A DNA stretch of 48,113 nucleotides, from contig JACFNR010000018.1 in assembly GCA_019454765.1 (NCBI GenBank), positions 1 to 48,113 on the forward strand. Reading direction: 5' to 3'. The DNA comes from Trueperaceae bacterium. Its GTDB lineage: Bacteria > Deinococcota > Deinococci > Deinococcales > Trueperaceae. Below, piece by piece: positions 15,486 through 22,224 of this stretch. Every line of letters starts with the position of its first letter. The stretch's first letter is position 1. The position numbers and the translations under genes are program-made. The notes beneath the pieces are model-generated. The model was given only the letters and a program-made list of their open reading frames with translations. It was not told where the DNA came from and ran no database searches.

Positions 15486-15504
15486 GCGCCGACGCCTTCT
15501 CCGC

Positions 15505-16869
15505 TCAGTCCTTCTGCTGCGGGATGATCAGGACCATGCCGGGGAAGATGAGGTCGGCGTCGTCTATCAGGTGGGAGTTGGCCTCCAGCAGGAGCGGCCA
15601 CAGAGCACCCTCACGGTAGAAGAACCGCGCGATGCTCGACAGCGAGTCCGCCGGCTGCACCGTGTAGATGCCCCGGGCGCCCGTCAGGAAGGCGACCCGC
15701 TGTTGCGCCTCCTCCAGGTCGCCGCGGACCCGGGCGAGTTCCTCCTGGTGTTGGGCGCTGAGCTCGCGCAGGCCTGACTCCTCCTCGGTCAGGCTCTCGA
15801 GCTGCCGCGTCAGGTCCGCCGCGCGAGACCGGGAGCGGTCAAGGTCCGAAGCGGCGGTGTCGAGGCGGCGTTCCAGCGCAGCCACGCGCTCGTTCGCTGC
15901 CTCGAGCTTCGTGGACAGCTCGTCACGTTCGGCGGTCACTTCCTCGAGCCAATTTCCCGCGGCGGTCAGGGCGGCCTGCGCCTCGTCTCGCTCCCTGGTG
16001 ATCCAGGCGAGGGCCGCTTCCGCCGCCGAGAGGGCCGCGGTGGTCTCATCGCGCTGCCGCTGCGCCTCGATGAGCTCCGCGCCGGCCGCATCGCGCGAAC
16101 CGGTTGCCTCGGTGAGCGCCGCGACGGCCTCGTCGGCCCGGCTCTGGGCTCCGGTCAGGGCCGCCTGCGCCGCCTCAGCGGCGGCCTCGGCCTCGTGCTT
16201 GCCGGCCTCAGCTGCGGCAAGCGCCGTCTCGGCCGTCTCTAGCTTCCCTTGGGCCTCGGTGAGCGCCGCCTGCGCCGCCTCCGTGGCCGCTTCGGCGGCC
16301 CGCTTGCCCTCGTCCGCCTCAGCTAGGGCGATCTGCAACCCCTGGCGTTCCGCCTGGCCCGAGGTCACCAGCTCTTCGGCGTGCGCCAGCGCAGCCTGCA
16401 GTTCGCTGACCTGGGCGGCTGCAGCCTCGTGCTGAGCCTCTGCATCTAGAAGGGCTTTCACCTGTTCTTCGAGCTCCGCGGCGTGGGCCGTGAGCTCGAC
16501 GTGCCGCGCTTCGAGCGTGCCCAACTGCTCTCTTAGGTCCGACGCCCCCTCGAGGGCTGCGTCGCGGCCGGCCTGCGCCTGCCCCAGCTCTACTGCGGTC
16601 TTGGCCGCGTCTGCCTCAGCGGTGGCGAGGTTAGCCTCAGCAGCTGCGGCCGCGGCTTCCGCGGCGGCGCGCGCACCGTCCAGTCGCTCGACATCAGCCT
16701 CTAGGGTGGCGACCCTGCCCGCCAGCGTCTGGTTCTGGGCCTCCAGGTCCTTCTCGTGCTGGCTCGGGCCGCAGGCGCCGAGCACCGCGGATAACAGGAT
16801 GGCCGCGAAAGCCACGGTGAGCCGTGAGGCGCGCCGCCGCGCGCGAGCCTCGTGGTCCTTGCTTCTCAT
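15505..16869 (-). CDS. Coiled-coil lipoprotein with C-terminal LysM domain
   Basis: The 454-residue protein has a basic N-terminus, a hydrophobic stretch and the lipobox LGAC near residue 33, so it should be a lipoprotein. Residues 40-390 are almost entirely Ala/Glu/Gln-rich heptads (repeats of the type AAEAAQAALTEAQ and AERDEL) predicted to form one long coiled coil. The last 50 residues (YTVQPADSLSSIARFFYREG through IFPGMVLIIP) are a LysM domain, which binds peptidoglycan. The layout suggests a rod that spans the periplasm from a lipid anchor to the wall. The ATG at 16869 follows TACTAT by 6 bases. Function beyond wall tethering is unknown. Confidence 0.85.
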   Translation of the reverse strand: MRSKDHEARARRRASRLTVAFAAILLSAVLGACGPSQHEKDLEAQNQTLAGRVATLEADVERLDGARAAAEAAAAAAEANLATAEADAAKTAVELGQAQAGRDAALEGASDLREQLGTLEARHVELTAHAAELEEQVKALLDAEAQHEAAAAQVSELQAALAHAEELVTSGQAERQGLQIALAEADEGKRAAEAATEAAQAALTEAQGKLETAETALAAAEAGKHEAEAAAEAAQAALTGAQSRADEAVAALTEATGSRDAAGAELIEAQRQRDETTAALSAAEAALAWITRERDEAQAALTAAGNWLEEVTAERDELSTKLEAANERVAALERRLDTAASDLDRSRSRAADLTRQLESLTEEESGLRELSAQHQEELARVRGDLEEAQQRVAFLTGARGIYTVQPADSLSSIARFFYREGALWPLLLEANSHLIDDADLIFPGMVLIIPQQKD

Positions 16870-16875
16870 GAGGAC

Positions 16876-16881
16876 ATAGTA
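16876..16881 (-). promoter_or_regulatory. -10 box for a leaderless start (LysM lipoprotein)
   Basis: TACTAT on the minus strand ends 6 bases before the ATG at 16869. Confidence 0.5.
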
Positions 16882-16997
16882 GTCCGCGATAGGCCGCGGC
16901 CGGCCGGAGACGTCCGGAGAGCCACCGAGCAGGCGGAGGGGCCTCCGGTTGACGCGTCACCTTCTACGCGCCGATGCAAGTTGGGGCCGCTAGACAC

Positions 16998-17170
16998 TCA
17001 CTCGGTGACGGGGGAAGGCGCCGCTTCCGGACTCACCAGCTCGGCCCTTAGACGGATACCCATGGCGGTCAGCACCTTCATGACGGTAGCGAACGTCGGG
17101 TCGTGACGCCGGCCGAGTTGAGAAGGGTGCTCGGGTCGTAGCCGCTAGCTCGTGGGCAGCTTGAGCACGG
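16998..17170 (-). pseudogene. Frameshifted relic of a helix-turn-helix antitoxin-like protein (copy 2)
   Basis: The end of the relic reads RRHDPTFATVMKVLTAMGIR then LRAELV to a TGA at 16998-17000. Upstream, pieces of the same protein type lie in other frames: RRAQAAHELAA in one and SGYDPSTLLN in another. Together they follow the order of an XRE/HTH_3 repressor (helix, recognition helix, RGRxDPTFATVxKVLxALG). At least two frameshifts separate them. The tail after the Met of MKVL is 27 residues, identical in length to copy 1 and similar in sequence. It fills most of the 313-base gap between the LysM gene and the next pseudogene. Confidence 0.55.
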
Positions 17171-17183
17171 CGTCTGCCCACGG

Positions 17184-17899
17184 TTAGAACACGGTTGCGG
17201 GCAGCGACCCCTGTGAGACCAGCTGTACGGCGGCCTCGTCGAACGCCCGCCAGGCGGTCCTGGCCAGCAGCGAGCCCACGCTGGCGCGACGCACGCCCAG
17301 CCGCGCAAGGCGCTCGGTGGTCATGCCTGGCCCGCGGAACAGGACGTTGACGGCCTTGGGCGCCACTGCCTGGACGATGGTGCTCATCTGGTCGTCCTCG
17401 GTGATCATGGGAGCGGAGAGGCAGTCGGCGCCGGCTTCGGCGTAGGCCACCAGGCGCGCCACCGTGTCGTGGAGGTCGTTGCGCCCGATGAGGAACCCCT
17501 CGGAGCGACCGACGAGGATGATGTGAGGTGGTCGCCTGCGAGGTCCTCGATCGACAGGCCGGCGACCCCGGTGGCAGCGGCGCGCGCCACGTTGGCGGCG
17601 AGCTCGTCGGGCTCGTCCGCGTAGCCGCTCTCGAAGTCGGCGTTGATGGGCAGATCGGTGGCCTCGCACAGGTGCTGCAGGTGGCCCAACATCCGCTCGA
17701 GACCGACCTCCCTGTCGTTCACGCCGAGTGACCAGGCGTAGCCCGCACTGGTGGAGGCCAGGGCGCGGAACCCGAGCCGCTCGAGGCAGCGCACGCCGCC
17801 GTTGTCCCACGGGTTGGGCAGGGCGAAGAAGCCGCTGTCGTGCATGGCTTGGAAGGCTAGGCGGCGCGCGGCGAAGCGTGCGTGATGGTCCTGGTTCAC
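17184..17899 (-). pseudogene. Isocitrate lyase / PEP mutase family pseudogene
   Basis: The first frame (start GTG 17899) reads FQAMHDSGFFALPNPWDNGG, ALASTSAGYAWSLG and LPINADFESGYA, then GLSIEDLAGD. These are the phosphoenolpyruvate mutase / 2-methylisocitrate lyase superfamily motifs. Near 17525 the frame shifts and resumes with ILVGRSEGFLIGR, VAYAEAGADCLSAP and VNVLFRGPGMT to a stop at 17184. Family members have roughly 25-30 residues between IEDxTGD and GRSEGF, but here only a few remain. The lesion is therefore a deletion combined with a frameshift, not a base-calling slip. The enzyme is almost certainly inactive. Confidence 0.75.
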
Positions 17900-17943
17900 G
17901 GCCTCGGCGCCAGACTGGGTTCGGTAGCGCCGCGGCTTGGGGT

Positions 17944-17972
17944 CATGCCCACATCATGCCCACATCATGCCC
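17944..17972 (+). repeat. 11-bp tandem repeat, 2.6 copies
   Basis: The unit CATGCCCACAT occurs twice in full (17944-17954, 17955-17965), followed by a partial CATGCCC. It lies in non-coding sequence between two pseudogenes and looks like a slippage product. Confidence 0.8.
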
Positions 17973-18070
17973 GCCGTGCGCGAGTTGCGCGGTGGCCGAT
18001 GGCCGCAGGGGCCCATTCATCATGCCGAGCGCACCGTGACCTCACGCGTGCGCCTGCCAGGCTCTTGCCG

Positions 18071-18451
18071 ATGCGCGAACTCCACGACCGCCTGATCGTC
18101 AGCGCGGGTCAGGCCGGGCTCGCCACCAGCCACGTTCTGGCCCACCGCGGCGTGCCTCACGGGGTGCTCGAGAAGGTGCGAGTGGGGCAGGCGTGGCGGG
18201 GGAGACGGGCGAGCTTCTGCCCGGTGACGCCGAACTGGACGATGCGTCTTCCGGAGCGGCCGCATGACGGCGAGGATCCCAGGGCCTTCTGCTCGCGTGT
18301 CGAGATCGTGGGCTTCCCCGAGCGCTACGCCCATGCCAGCCGAACCCCGCCCCGCGAGGGCGTCAAAGCTCCATGGCGCCCACGTTCACCCGTTGGGGCA
18401 CTCCGCCGTGGCGGCGGGCCGCCGCGCCCGCTTCCTCGCCGTCGAGCGTGA
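18071..18451 (+). pseudogene. N-terminal relic of a CzcO-like flavin monooxygenase
   Basis: From ATG 18071 the frame reads LIVSAGQAGLATSHVLAHRG, then VLEKVRVGQAWRGRRASFCP, VTPNWTMRLPE and FPERYAHASRTPPREGV. This follows the first 110 residues of the FAD/NAD(P)-binding putative flavoprotein monooxygenase family, where an intact protein reads GAGQAGL, LEKxRVGxxWRxRWDSF, VTPNW and so on to about 400 residues. The first Gly of the nucleotide-binding motif is Ser, and the frame degenerates after about residue 110. No remaining C-terminal part is visible. This relic and the tandem repeat are all I can see in 17900-18541. Confidence 0.65.
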
Positions 18452-18541
18452 GGAACCCTTGGCCATGACCCCGCGCACGGGGCGTGTCAGGGGCTGTTGA
18501 GGTCAGATCAGGCTGCCTCGTCACGCTGCGCCGAGCGTGGC

Positions 18542-18955
18542 CTATGACTCACTTGACGGCGCCACGTAGGAACGCTCGACGTCCGTGTGGACGAAGTCCG
18601 ACCCGACGAAGAGCAGCGGCTCCGAGGCCGCTACCGCCAGCGCGTACGAGAAGCAGTCGCCGAGGTTCAGCTGGGCGGGGTGTCCGCTCCCTTTGCCGAA
18701 GTCGGCGTAGGCACGGCTTGCGATGTTCGCCTGTTCCTCATCGAAAGGCACGATCTGGACGTTCCAGACTTGTAGCAATCGGCCCACTAGTCGGACTTTC
18801 TCGGGCGGCAATCGGCGCGTGAGCACGGCGTTGAGCTCCACCGCCGTGGCCGCCGACAGCTTCGGTGCCCCGTTGGCGACGATCAACTCCACTAACCGTT
18901 GCGCATCCGGCTCATCGCTGATCACGGCGAGGATGGCCGACGTGTCGAGGATCAT
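18542..18955 (-). CDS. vapC: PIN-domain toxin, VapC type
   Basis: The 137-residue protein is a PIN-domain ribonuclease toxin. Acidic residues of the metal site are visible: Asp in MILDTSAILAV at residue 4, Glu in TAVELNAVL near residue 40, Asp in LNLGDCFSYALA near residue 99, and Asp in LLFVGSDFVHTD near residue 119. VapC toxins usually cut tRNA or rRNA. The ATG at 18955 overlaps the TGA of the antitoxin gene as ATGA, so the two are made together from the promoter before vapB. All key residues are intact, in contrast to the decayed genes around it. Confidence 0.92.
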   Translation of the reverse strand: MILDTSAILAVISDEPDAQRLVELIVANGAPKLSAATAVELNAVLTRRLPPEKVRLVGRLLQVWNVQIVPFDEEQANIASRAYADFGKGSGHPAQLNLGDCFSYALAVAASEPLLFVGSDFVHTDVERSYVAPSSES

Positions 18956-19230
18956 GCGGGCAGGCCGGACTCGTCGTAGAGCTCGGACTCGGTGGTGCGC
19001 AGAGCATGCCGCTCGCTAGCGGTCAAGTTGGCGCGGATCCGTTCGATCAGACGTTCTGAGCTCTTGACTCGGTCCTCCAGGGAGCCGGACTCGTTCGAGT
19101 CGCCCGCGTCCAGTGCCGCCAGTCGTTCGCGCACCGCCACTTCCACGGCCTCGGTCTGAGACGTCCCCGTGCGCTCGGCGAGCTCGCGCACCAGGGCGGT
19201 CGTCCGTGGGTTCTTGATGTTCAGACTCAT
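18952..19230 (-). CDS. vapB: Antitoxin, VapB type (Rv0623-like)
   Basis: The 92-residue protein begins MSLNIKNPRTTALVRELAER followed by TGTSQTEAVEVAVRERL. This is the ribbon-helix-helix DNA-binding half of the Rv0623/PSK-type VapB antitoxins. The C-terminal part (RTTESELYDESGLPA) is the tail that normally wraps the VapC active site. It precedes vapC with a 4-base overlap. The ATG at 19230 lies 6 bases after TAGACT, and a palindrome covers that box, so self-repression with VapC is expected. Confidence 0.9.
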   Translation of the reverse strand: MSLNIKNPRTTALVRELAERTGTSQTEAVEVAVRERLAALDAGDSNESGSLEDRVKSSERLIERIRANLTASERHALRTTESELYDESGLPA

Positions 19231-19257
19231 GGTAGAAGTCTACCACTTGGTGGTAGA
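19231..19257 (-). promoter_or_regulatory. vapBC promoter and palindromic operator
   Basis: The -10 box TAGACT (minus strand, 19237-19242) ends 6 bases before vapB. Overlapping it is a perfect inverted repeat, TCTACCAC (19239-19246), TTG, GTGGTAGA (19250-19257). A third half-site, GGTAGA, lies at 19231-19236. VapB proteins bind such repeats as pairs of ribbon-helix-helix dimers, so this is the expected site of autorepression. Confidence 0.75.
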
Positions 19258-19458
19258 TGCTACATACGAGGGCTGCGAGTCGCTGGCGATACCAGGTTGA
19301 CGCAGGTGAGGGCGTCCAGCACGGACGTGGCGTGCGGACCGCATGGGAGGATCACGGGCCCGGACCCGGATGGGCGCAAGACTCCCGGTGACATTCCTCT
19401 TGGCCGCGCCTCTGGACGGCGACCAGGGCGGCCCGAACGGCGCCAGCGTTCTCGTAAT

Positions 19459-19679
19459 GGGCGAAGGCGCCATGAAGCCCACCGTCATGCGGACGCCTGC
19501 CGGCCTTGAGCCTTCGGCGTACAGTCGGTCGCCCGAGCCGATCACGACCCGTACCGTCATGAGCACCAGCGCGTCGACTAGCCCGTGCGTCAGGAGGGCT
19601 CGAGTCAGGGCACCGCTGCCGAAGGCATCGGGCCCCGAGCCTTCCGAACCTTTCAGCGCCTGATGAGATAGGTCGGGGA
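19459..19679 (-). pseudogene. C-terminal relic of a DHFR-family protein
   Basis: The minus strand reads FGSGALTRALLTHGLVDALV, LMTVRVVIGSGDRLYAEGSR and PAGVRMTVGFMAP. These match the end of the RibD_C/DHFR-like family, as in KVIGSSVLARSLLAHGMVDE and FPVVLGPGKRIF of the gene at 9291. The N-terminal two thirds are missing and the frame ends without the last strand. The relic stops within ten bases of the dif-like site. Confidence 0.6.
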
Positions 19680-19686
19680 GTATGAA

Positions 19687-19714
19687 AAACCTGATAACTC
19701 GTCTTATCCGACTA
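19687..19714 (+). other. Candidate dif site (Xer recombination site)
   Basis: A 28-bp sequence in an AT-rich island has the 11-6-11 layout of dif. The left arm is AAACCTGATAA, the centre CTCGTC and the right arm TTATCCGACTA. The inner bases form the inverted repeat GATAA / TTATC, as in known dif sites (ATAA, six bases, TTAT). The arms match each other at 7 of 11 positions, the imperfect symmetry usual for dif. It lies 15 bases before the recombinase ATG and next to its promoter. Single-recombinase systems (XerS/difSL, XerH/difH) also place the site beside the gene. Confidence 0.5.
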
Positions 19715-19717
19715 AGC

Positions 19718-19723
19718 TAAGCT
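19718..19723 (+). promoter_or_regulatory. -10 box for a leaderless start (recombinase)
   Basis: TAAGCT occurs twice, overlapping by one base (19713-19718 and 19718-19723). The second ends 6 bases before the ATG at 19730. The first overlaps the right arm of the candidate dif site, so recombinase binding could repress its own gene. Confidence 0.5.
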
Positions 19724-19729
19724 ACCCCG

Positions 19730-20794
19730 ATGGACCACGCGCTCGACCTCTACAAGGACCGCGGCGCCCTCGCCCGCGCCGAGGCGTGGGCGCAGCTGCC
19801 GCCCGAGGAGCTCCGTCGCCGCGCGGCGGCGGCCGCCCGCGACCGCGACGCGGAGCAGCTCTGGGCGCTCACCGAAGCGTACCTGTTCCTGCACGGCTCG
19901 CGCGGTGCCAAGGTCAGTCTGCACACGCTGCGGACGTACCGCCGCGGCGTCCGCGACCTGGTCGAGGCGTGGGCGTCGGAGAACCTGCTCCGGCCTAGCC
20001 GCGACGCCGGCGTCGTCTACATGAGGCGCCTCGAGGCCGGGAACGGCAGCGCTCCCGCGGAGGTCCCGCGGCGCGGCAGGGCGACCGCTGCGCGAGAGGT
20101 GCCCGCGTCGCCCGGGAGGCCGCTGAGCGCCGCGTCCCTGCAGGTGAAGCTGGCCGCGGCCCGCACGCTCTACAAGGCGCTGCGCTGGGCGGGCGCTTCC
20201 GACGCCAGGCCGTTCGACGACGTGCGTGTAGCCAAGGACCCCACGCCGCCGTGGGAGAAGCGGCGCCCGTACGCTGACCACGAGGTCGAGGCCCTCCTCG
20301 CGCTGGCGAGCGGCGCGGAGAAGGTCATGGTGCTGCTCGGCGCGCACGCGGGGCTCCGGATCGGCGAGATGGCGTCCCTCCGCTGGGACGACCTCGACCT
20401 GGAGCGCGGCAAGCTCCGCGTGCGCTCCGGCAAGGGCGGCAAGGCGGCCACGGTCAGCGTCACGCGAAGGCTCCGCGACGCCCTCGCCGAGCTGCGGCTC
20501 GTGAGCGCCGGCGGGGGTCGCGAGGCGCACCGGCAGCGCGACGCCGCCCTCGTCCTCCCGTGGGCCGCCGACCACGCGCGTAGGCGGTTCCGGCGGCTCT
20601 GCGCACTTGCCGGCGTCGAGTACCAGAACGCCGGCGTGCACGGGCTCCGCCACGGCGCCGGCACGCGCTACTACCGGCAGACCGGCGACCTCGGCCGCGT
20701 GGCCGCGCACCTGCGGCACGCCGACATCCAGACGACCCGCATCTACGCCAAGATCGGCGCGGCCGAGATCGGCGACGACATCGAGGACTGGTGA
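19730..20794 (+). CDS. Tyrosine recombinase, Xer type
   Basis: The 354-residue protein has the full catalytic set of tyrosine recombinases. Arg lies in GAHAGLRIGEMASLRWDDLD near residue 210, Lys in the beta-hairpin SGKGGKAATV near residue 240, HGLRH near residue 305, the second His in LRHADIQTTRIY, and the nucleophile Tyr in RIYAKIG near residue 340. Residues 1-170 form an alpha-helical core-binding domain with a Pro/Ala/Arg-rich insertion near residue 110. The length is nearer the single-recombinase XerS and XerH proteins (about 355) than XerC/XerD (about 300). A dif-like site lies directly upstream. A phage or island integrase is the alternative, but no other phage gene is present. Confidence 0.85.
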   Translation: MDHALDLYKDRGALARAEAWAQLPPEELRRRAAAAARDRDAEQLWALTEAYLFLHGSRGAKVSLHTLRTYRRGVRDLVEAWASENLLRPSRDAGVVYMRRLEAGNGSAPAEVPRRGRATAAREVPASPGRPLSAASLQVKLAAARTLYKALRWAGASDARPFDDVRVAKDPTPPWEKRRPYADHEVEALLALASGAEKVMVLLGAHAGLRIGEMASLRWDDLDLERGKLRVRSGKGGKAATVSVTRRLRDALAELRLVSAGGGREAHRQRDAALVLPWAADHARRRFRRLCALAGVEYQNAGVHGLRHGAGTRYYRQTGDLGRVAAHLRHADIQTTRIYAKIGAAEIGDDIEDW

Positions 20795-20835
20795 GCGTGT
20801 GGCCGGTTCCGGTGCGTCCGTCACGTGGGCGCGCC

Positions 20836-22224
20836 TCAACCTAGGCTGCGGCGCGTCATCTGGCCCCACTTGCCACGGCTGCTCCCGATCCTGAACATGG
20901 CCACGACGCGCACGACCGCCAACCACTGCCTGTACCCGAGGTTCTCCGTGATCACGGCGATGAACATCCGGTAGCGATCGCCCAGGCGCCGCGGCGAGTG
21001 CGGTAGCGCCTGATCCAGCGCGGCGCTCGTCAGACCCACGAGCATGCCGTAGAGCACGGAGAGTCCGAGGAAGGCCGCCACGAACGGGGCGTCGAGGTTG
21101 CCGGTGAGCCACAACACCAAGATCGTCAGGTAGCCCGTCACCTCCAGGATCGGCGAGACGCCCTCCACGAACCAGGCGTAAGGCAGGGCCACCAGCCCGA
21201 TGCGGCCGTAACGCGGGTTCAGGAGCATGTCGCGGTGCACCCACAAGGTCTCCCACAACCCGCGGTGCCACCTGTCGCGCTGACTCCTCAACACCTTCGC
21301 TTCGTCCGGGACCTGCGTCCAGCACACGGGGTCGATCATGAACTCGAGGCGGTGCTCCAGTCGGGCGTCACGGAAGTGACGGTGAAGCCGAACCGTCAAC
21401 TCGAAGTCCTCCCCCACCGTGTCCACCCTGAGGCCGCCAACCGCCAGGAGCGCGCTGCGGCGGAAGAGGCCGAAGGCGCCCGAGATGGAGATGAGGCACC
21501 CCACCTGGCTCATCGCCGCCCGAGCCGCGATGAACGCGCGCAGGTACTCGAGTTGCTGCCATCGGGCGATGAAGTTGCGTGGCGTCCGCGGCTCCTTCAC
21601 CGCACCACCCACGACCTTCGCCTCGTTCACGACGCGGATGGTGCCGCCCATCCCCATCAGGCTCGGTACGTCGAGGAAGCGCGTGCCCGCCTTCTGCAGG
21701 GCGGCGGGATCGATGAGGCTGTCCGCGTCGGTCAGCACCACCACCGGGTACCGCGCCTGCTCCAGGGCGGCGTTGAGGGCGTCCGCCCTGCCGCCGTTCT
21801 CCTTGTCCAGGACGAGTAGGCCCGCGTGGGTCGTGCTGCGCCAGGCGGAGCGCACCGGCGCGTGTTGCGTGAACCTGCGGGGGCCCGGGAGGCTCTCGAC
21901 GAGGTCGAACGCCTCCTTCAGCACCGTCAAGGTCGCGTCCTTGGAGCCGTCGTTCGCCACGATCACCTCGAACTCGGGGTAGTGCATGGCGAGCAGGCTC
22001 TCGAGGCTGCTCACGATCGTGGCCTCCTCGTTGTAGGCGGGGATGAGGAAGCTGACGGGCAGGTAGGTCGAGGCCCGCGTCAGCAGCGTCTGCTCCAGAG
22101 CCGACAGGCGCCGCCCGCGCATCAACACCGCCCTGGACGCCAGCGCCAACGCGGCCGCGTTGCTGCCGTTGATGACGAGGAAGGCCACGAGGACGAAGGC
22201 CTGCAGGCCGTCGACGACGCTCAA
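20836..22224 (-). CDS. Family 2 glycosyltransferase, membrane-bound (polysaccharide synthase-like)
   Basis: The 462-residue enzyme has the processive GT2 signature: FLIPAYNEEATIV near residue 55, NDGSKDAT near residue 90, the DxD-type TDADS near residue 150, SGAFGLFRR near residue 225, GEDFELT near residue 248 and QRDRWHRGL near residue 296 (the Q..RW motif). An N-terminal membrane segment and three or four C-terminal ones frame the catalytic domain. Such enzymes extend cellulose, poly-N-acetylglucosamine or hyaluronan-like chains from UDP-sugars; the sugar is not predictable here. The start is TTG at 22224, overlapping the stop of the HEAT gene as TTGA. It is the last gene of the response regulator-HEAT-GT2 operon. 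Confidence 0.88.
   Translation of the reverse strand: MSVVDGLQAFVLVAFLVINGSNAAALALASRAVLMRGRRLSALEQTLLTRASTYLPVSFLIPAYNEEATIVSSLESLLAMHYPEFEVIVANDGSKDATLTVLKEAFDLVESLPGPRRFTQHAPVRSAWRSTTHAGLLVLDKENGGRADALNAALEQARYPVVVLTDADSLIDPAALQKAGTRFLDVPSLMGMGGTIRVVNEAKVVGGAVKEPRTPRNFIARWQQLEYLRAFIAARAAMSQVGCLISISGAFGLFRRSALLAVGGLRVDTVGEDFELTVRLHRHFRDARLEHRLEFMIDPVCWTQVPDEAKVLRSQRDRWHRGLWETLWVHRDMLLNPRYGRIGLVALPYAWFVEGVSPILEVTGYLTILVLWLTGNLDAPFVAAFLGLSVLYGMLVGLTSAALDQALPHSPRRLGDRYRMFIAVITENLGYRQWLAVVRVVAMFRIGSSRGKWGQMTRRSLG

Noticed and set aside
17944-17972. Start of a CRISPR array or iteron
   Set aside because: The unit is only 11 bp with no spacers and 2.6 copies; no cas or rep gene is nearby. Simple slippage is enough.
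19730-20794. Prophage or integrative element around the recombinase
   Set aside because: No other phage, replication or conjugation genes flank it and no tRNA-type attachment site is adjacent; the dif-like site gives a better explanation.
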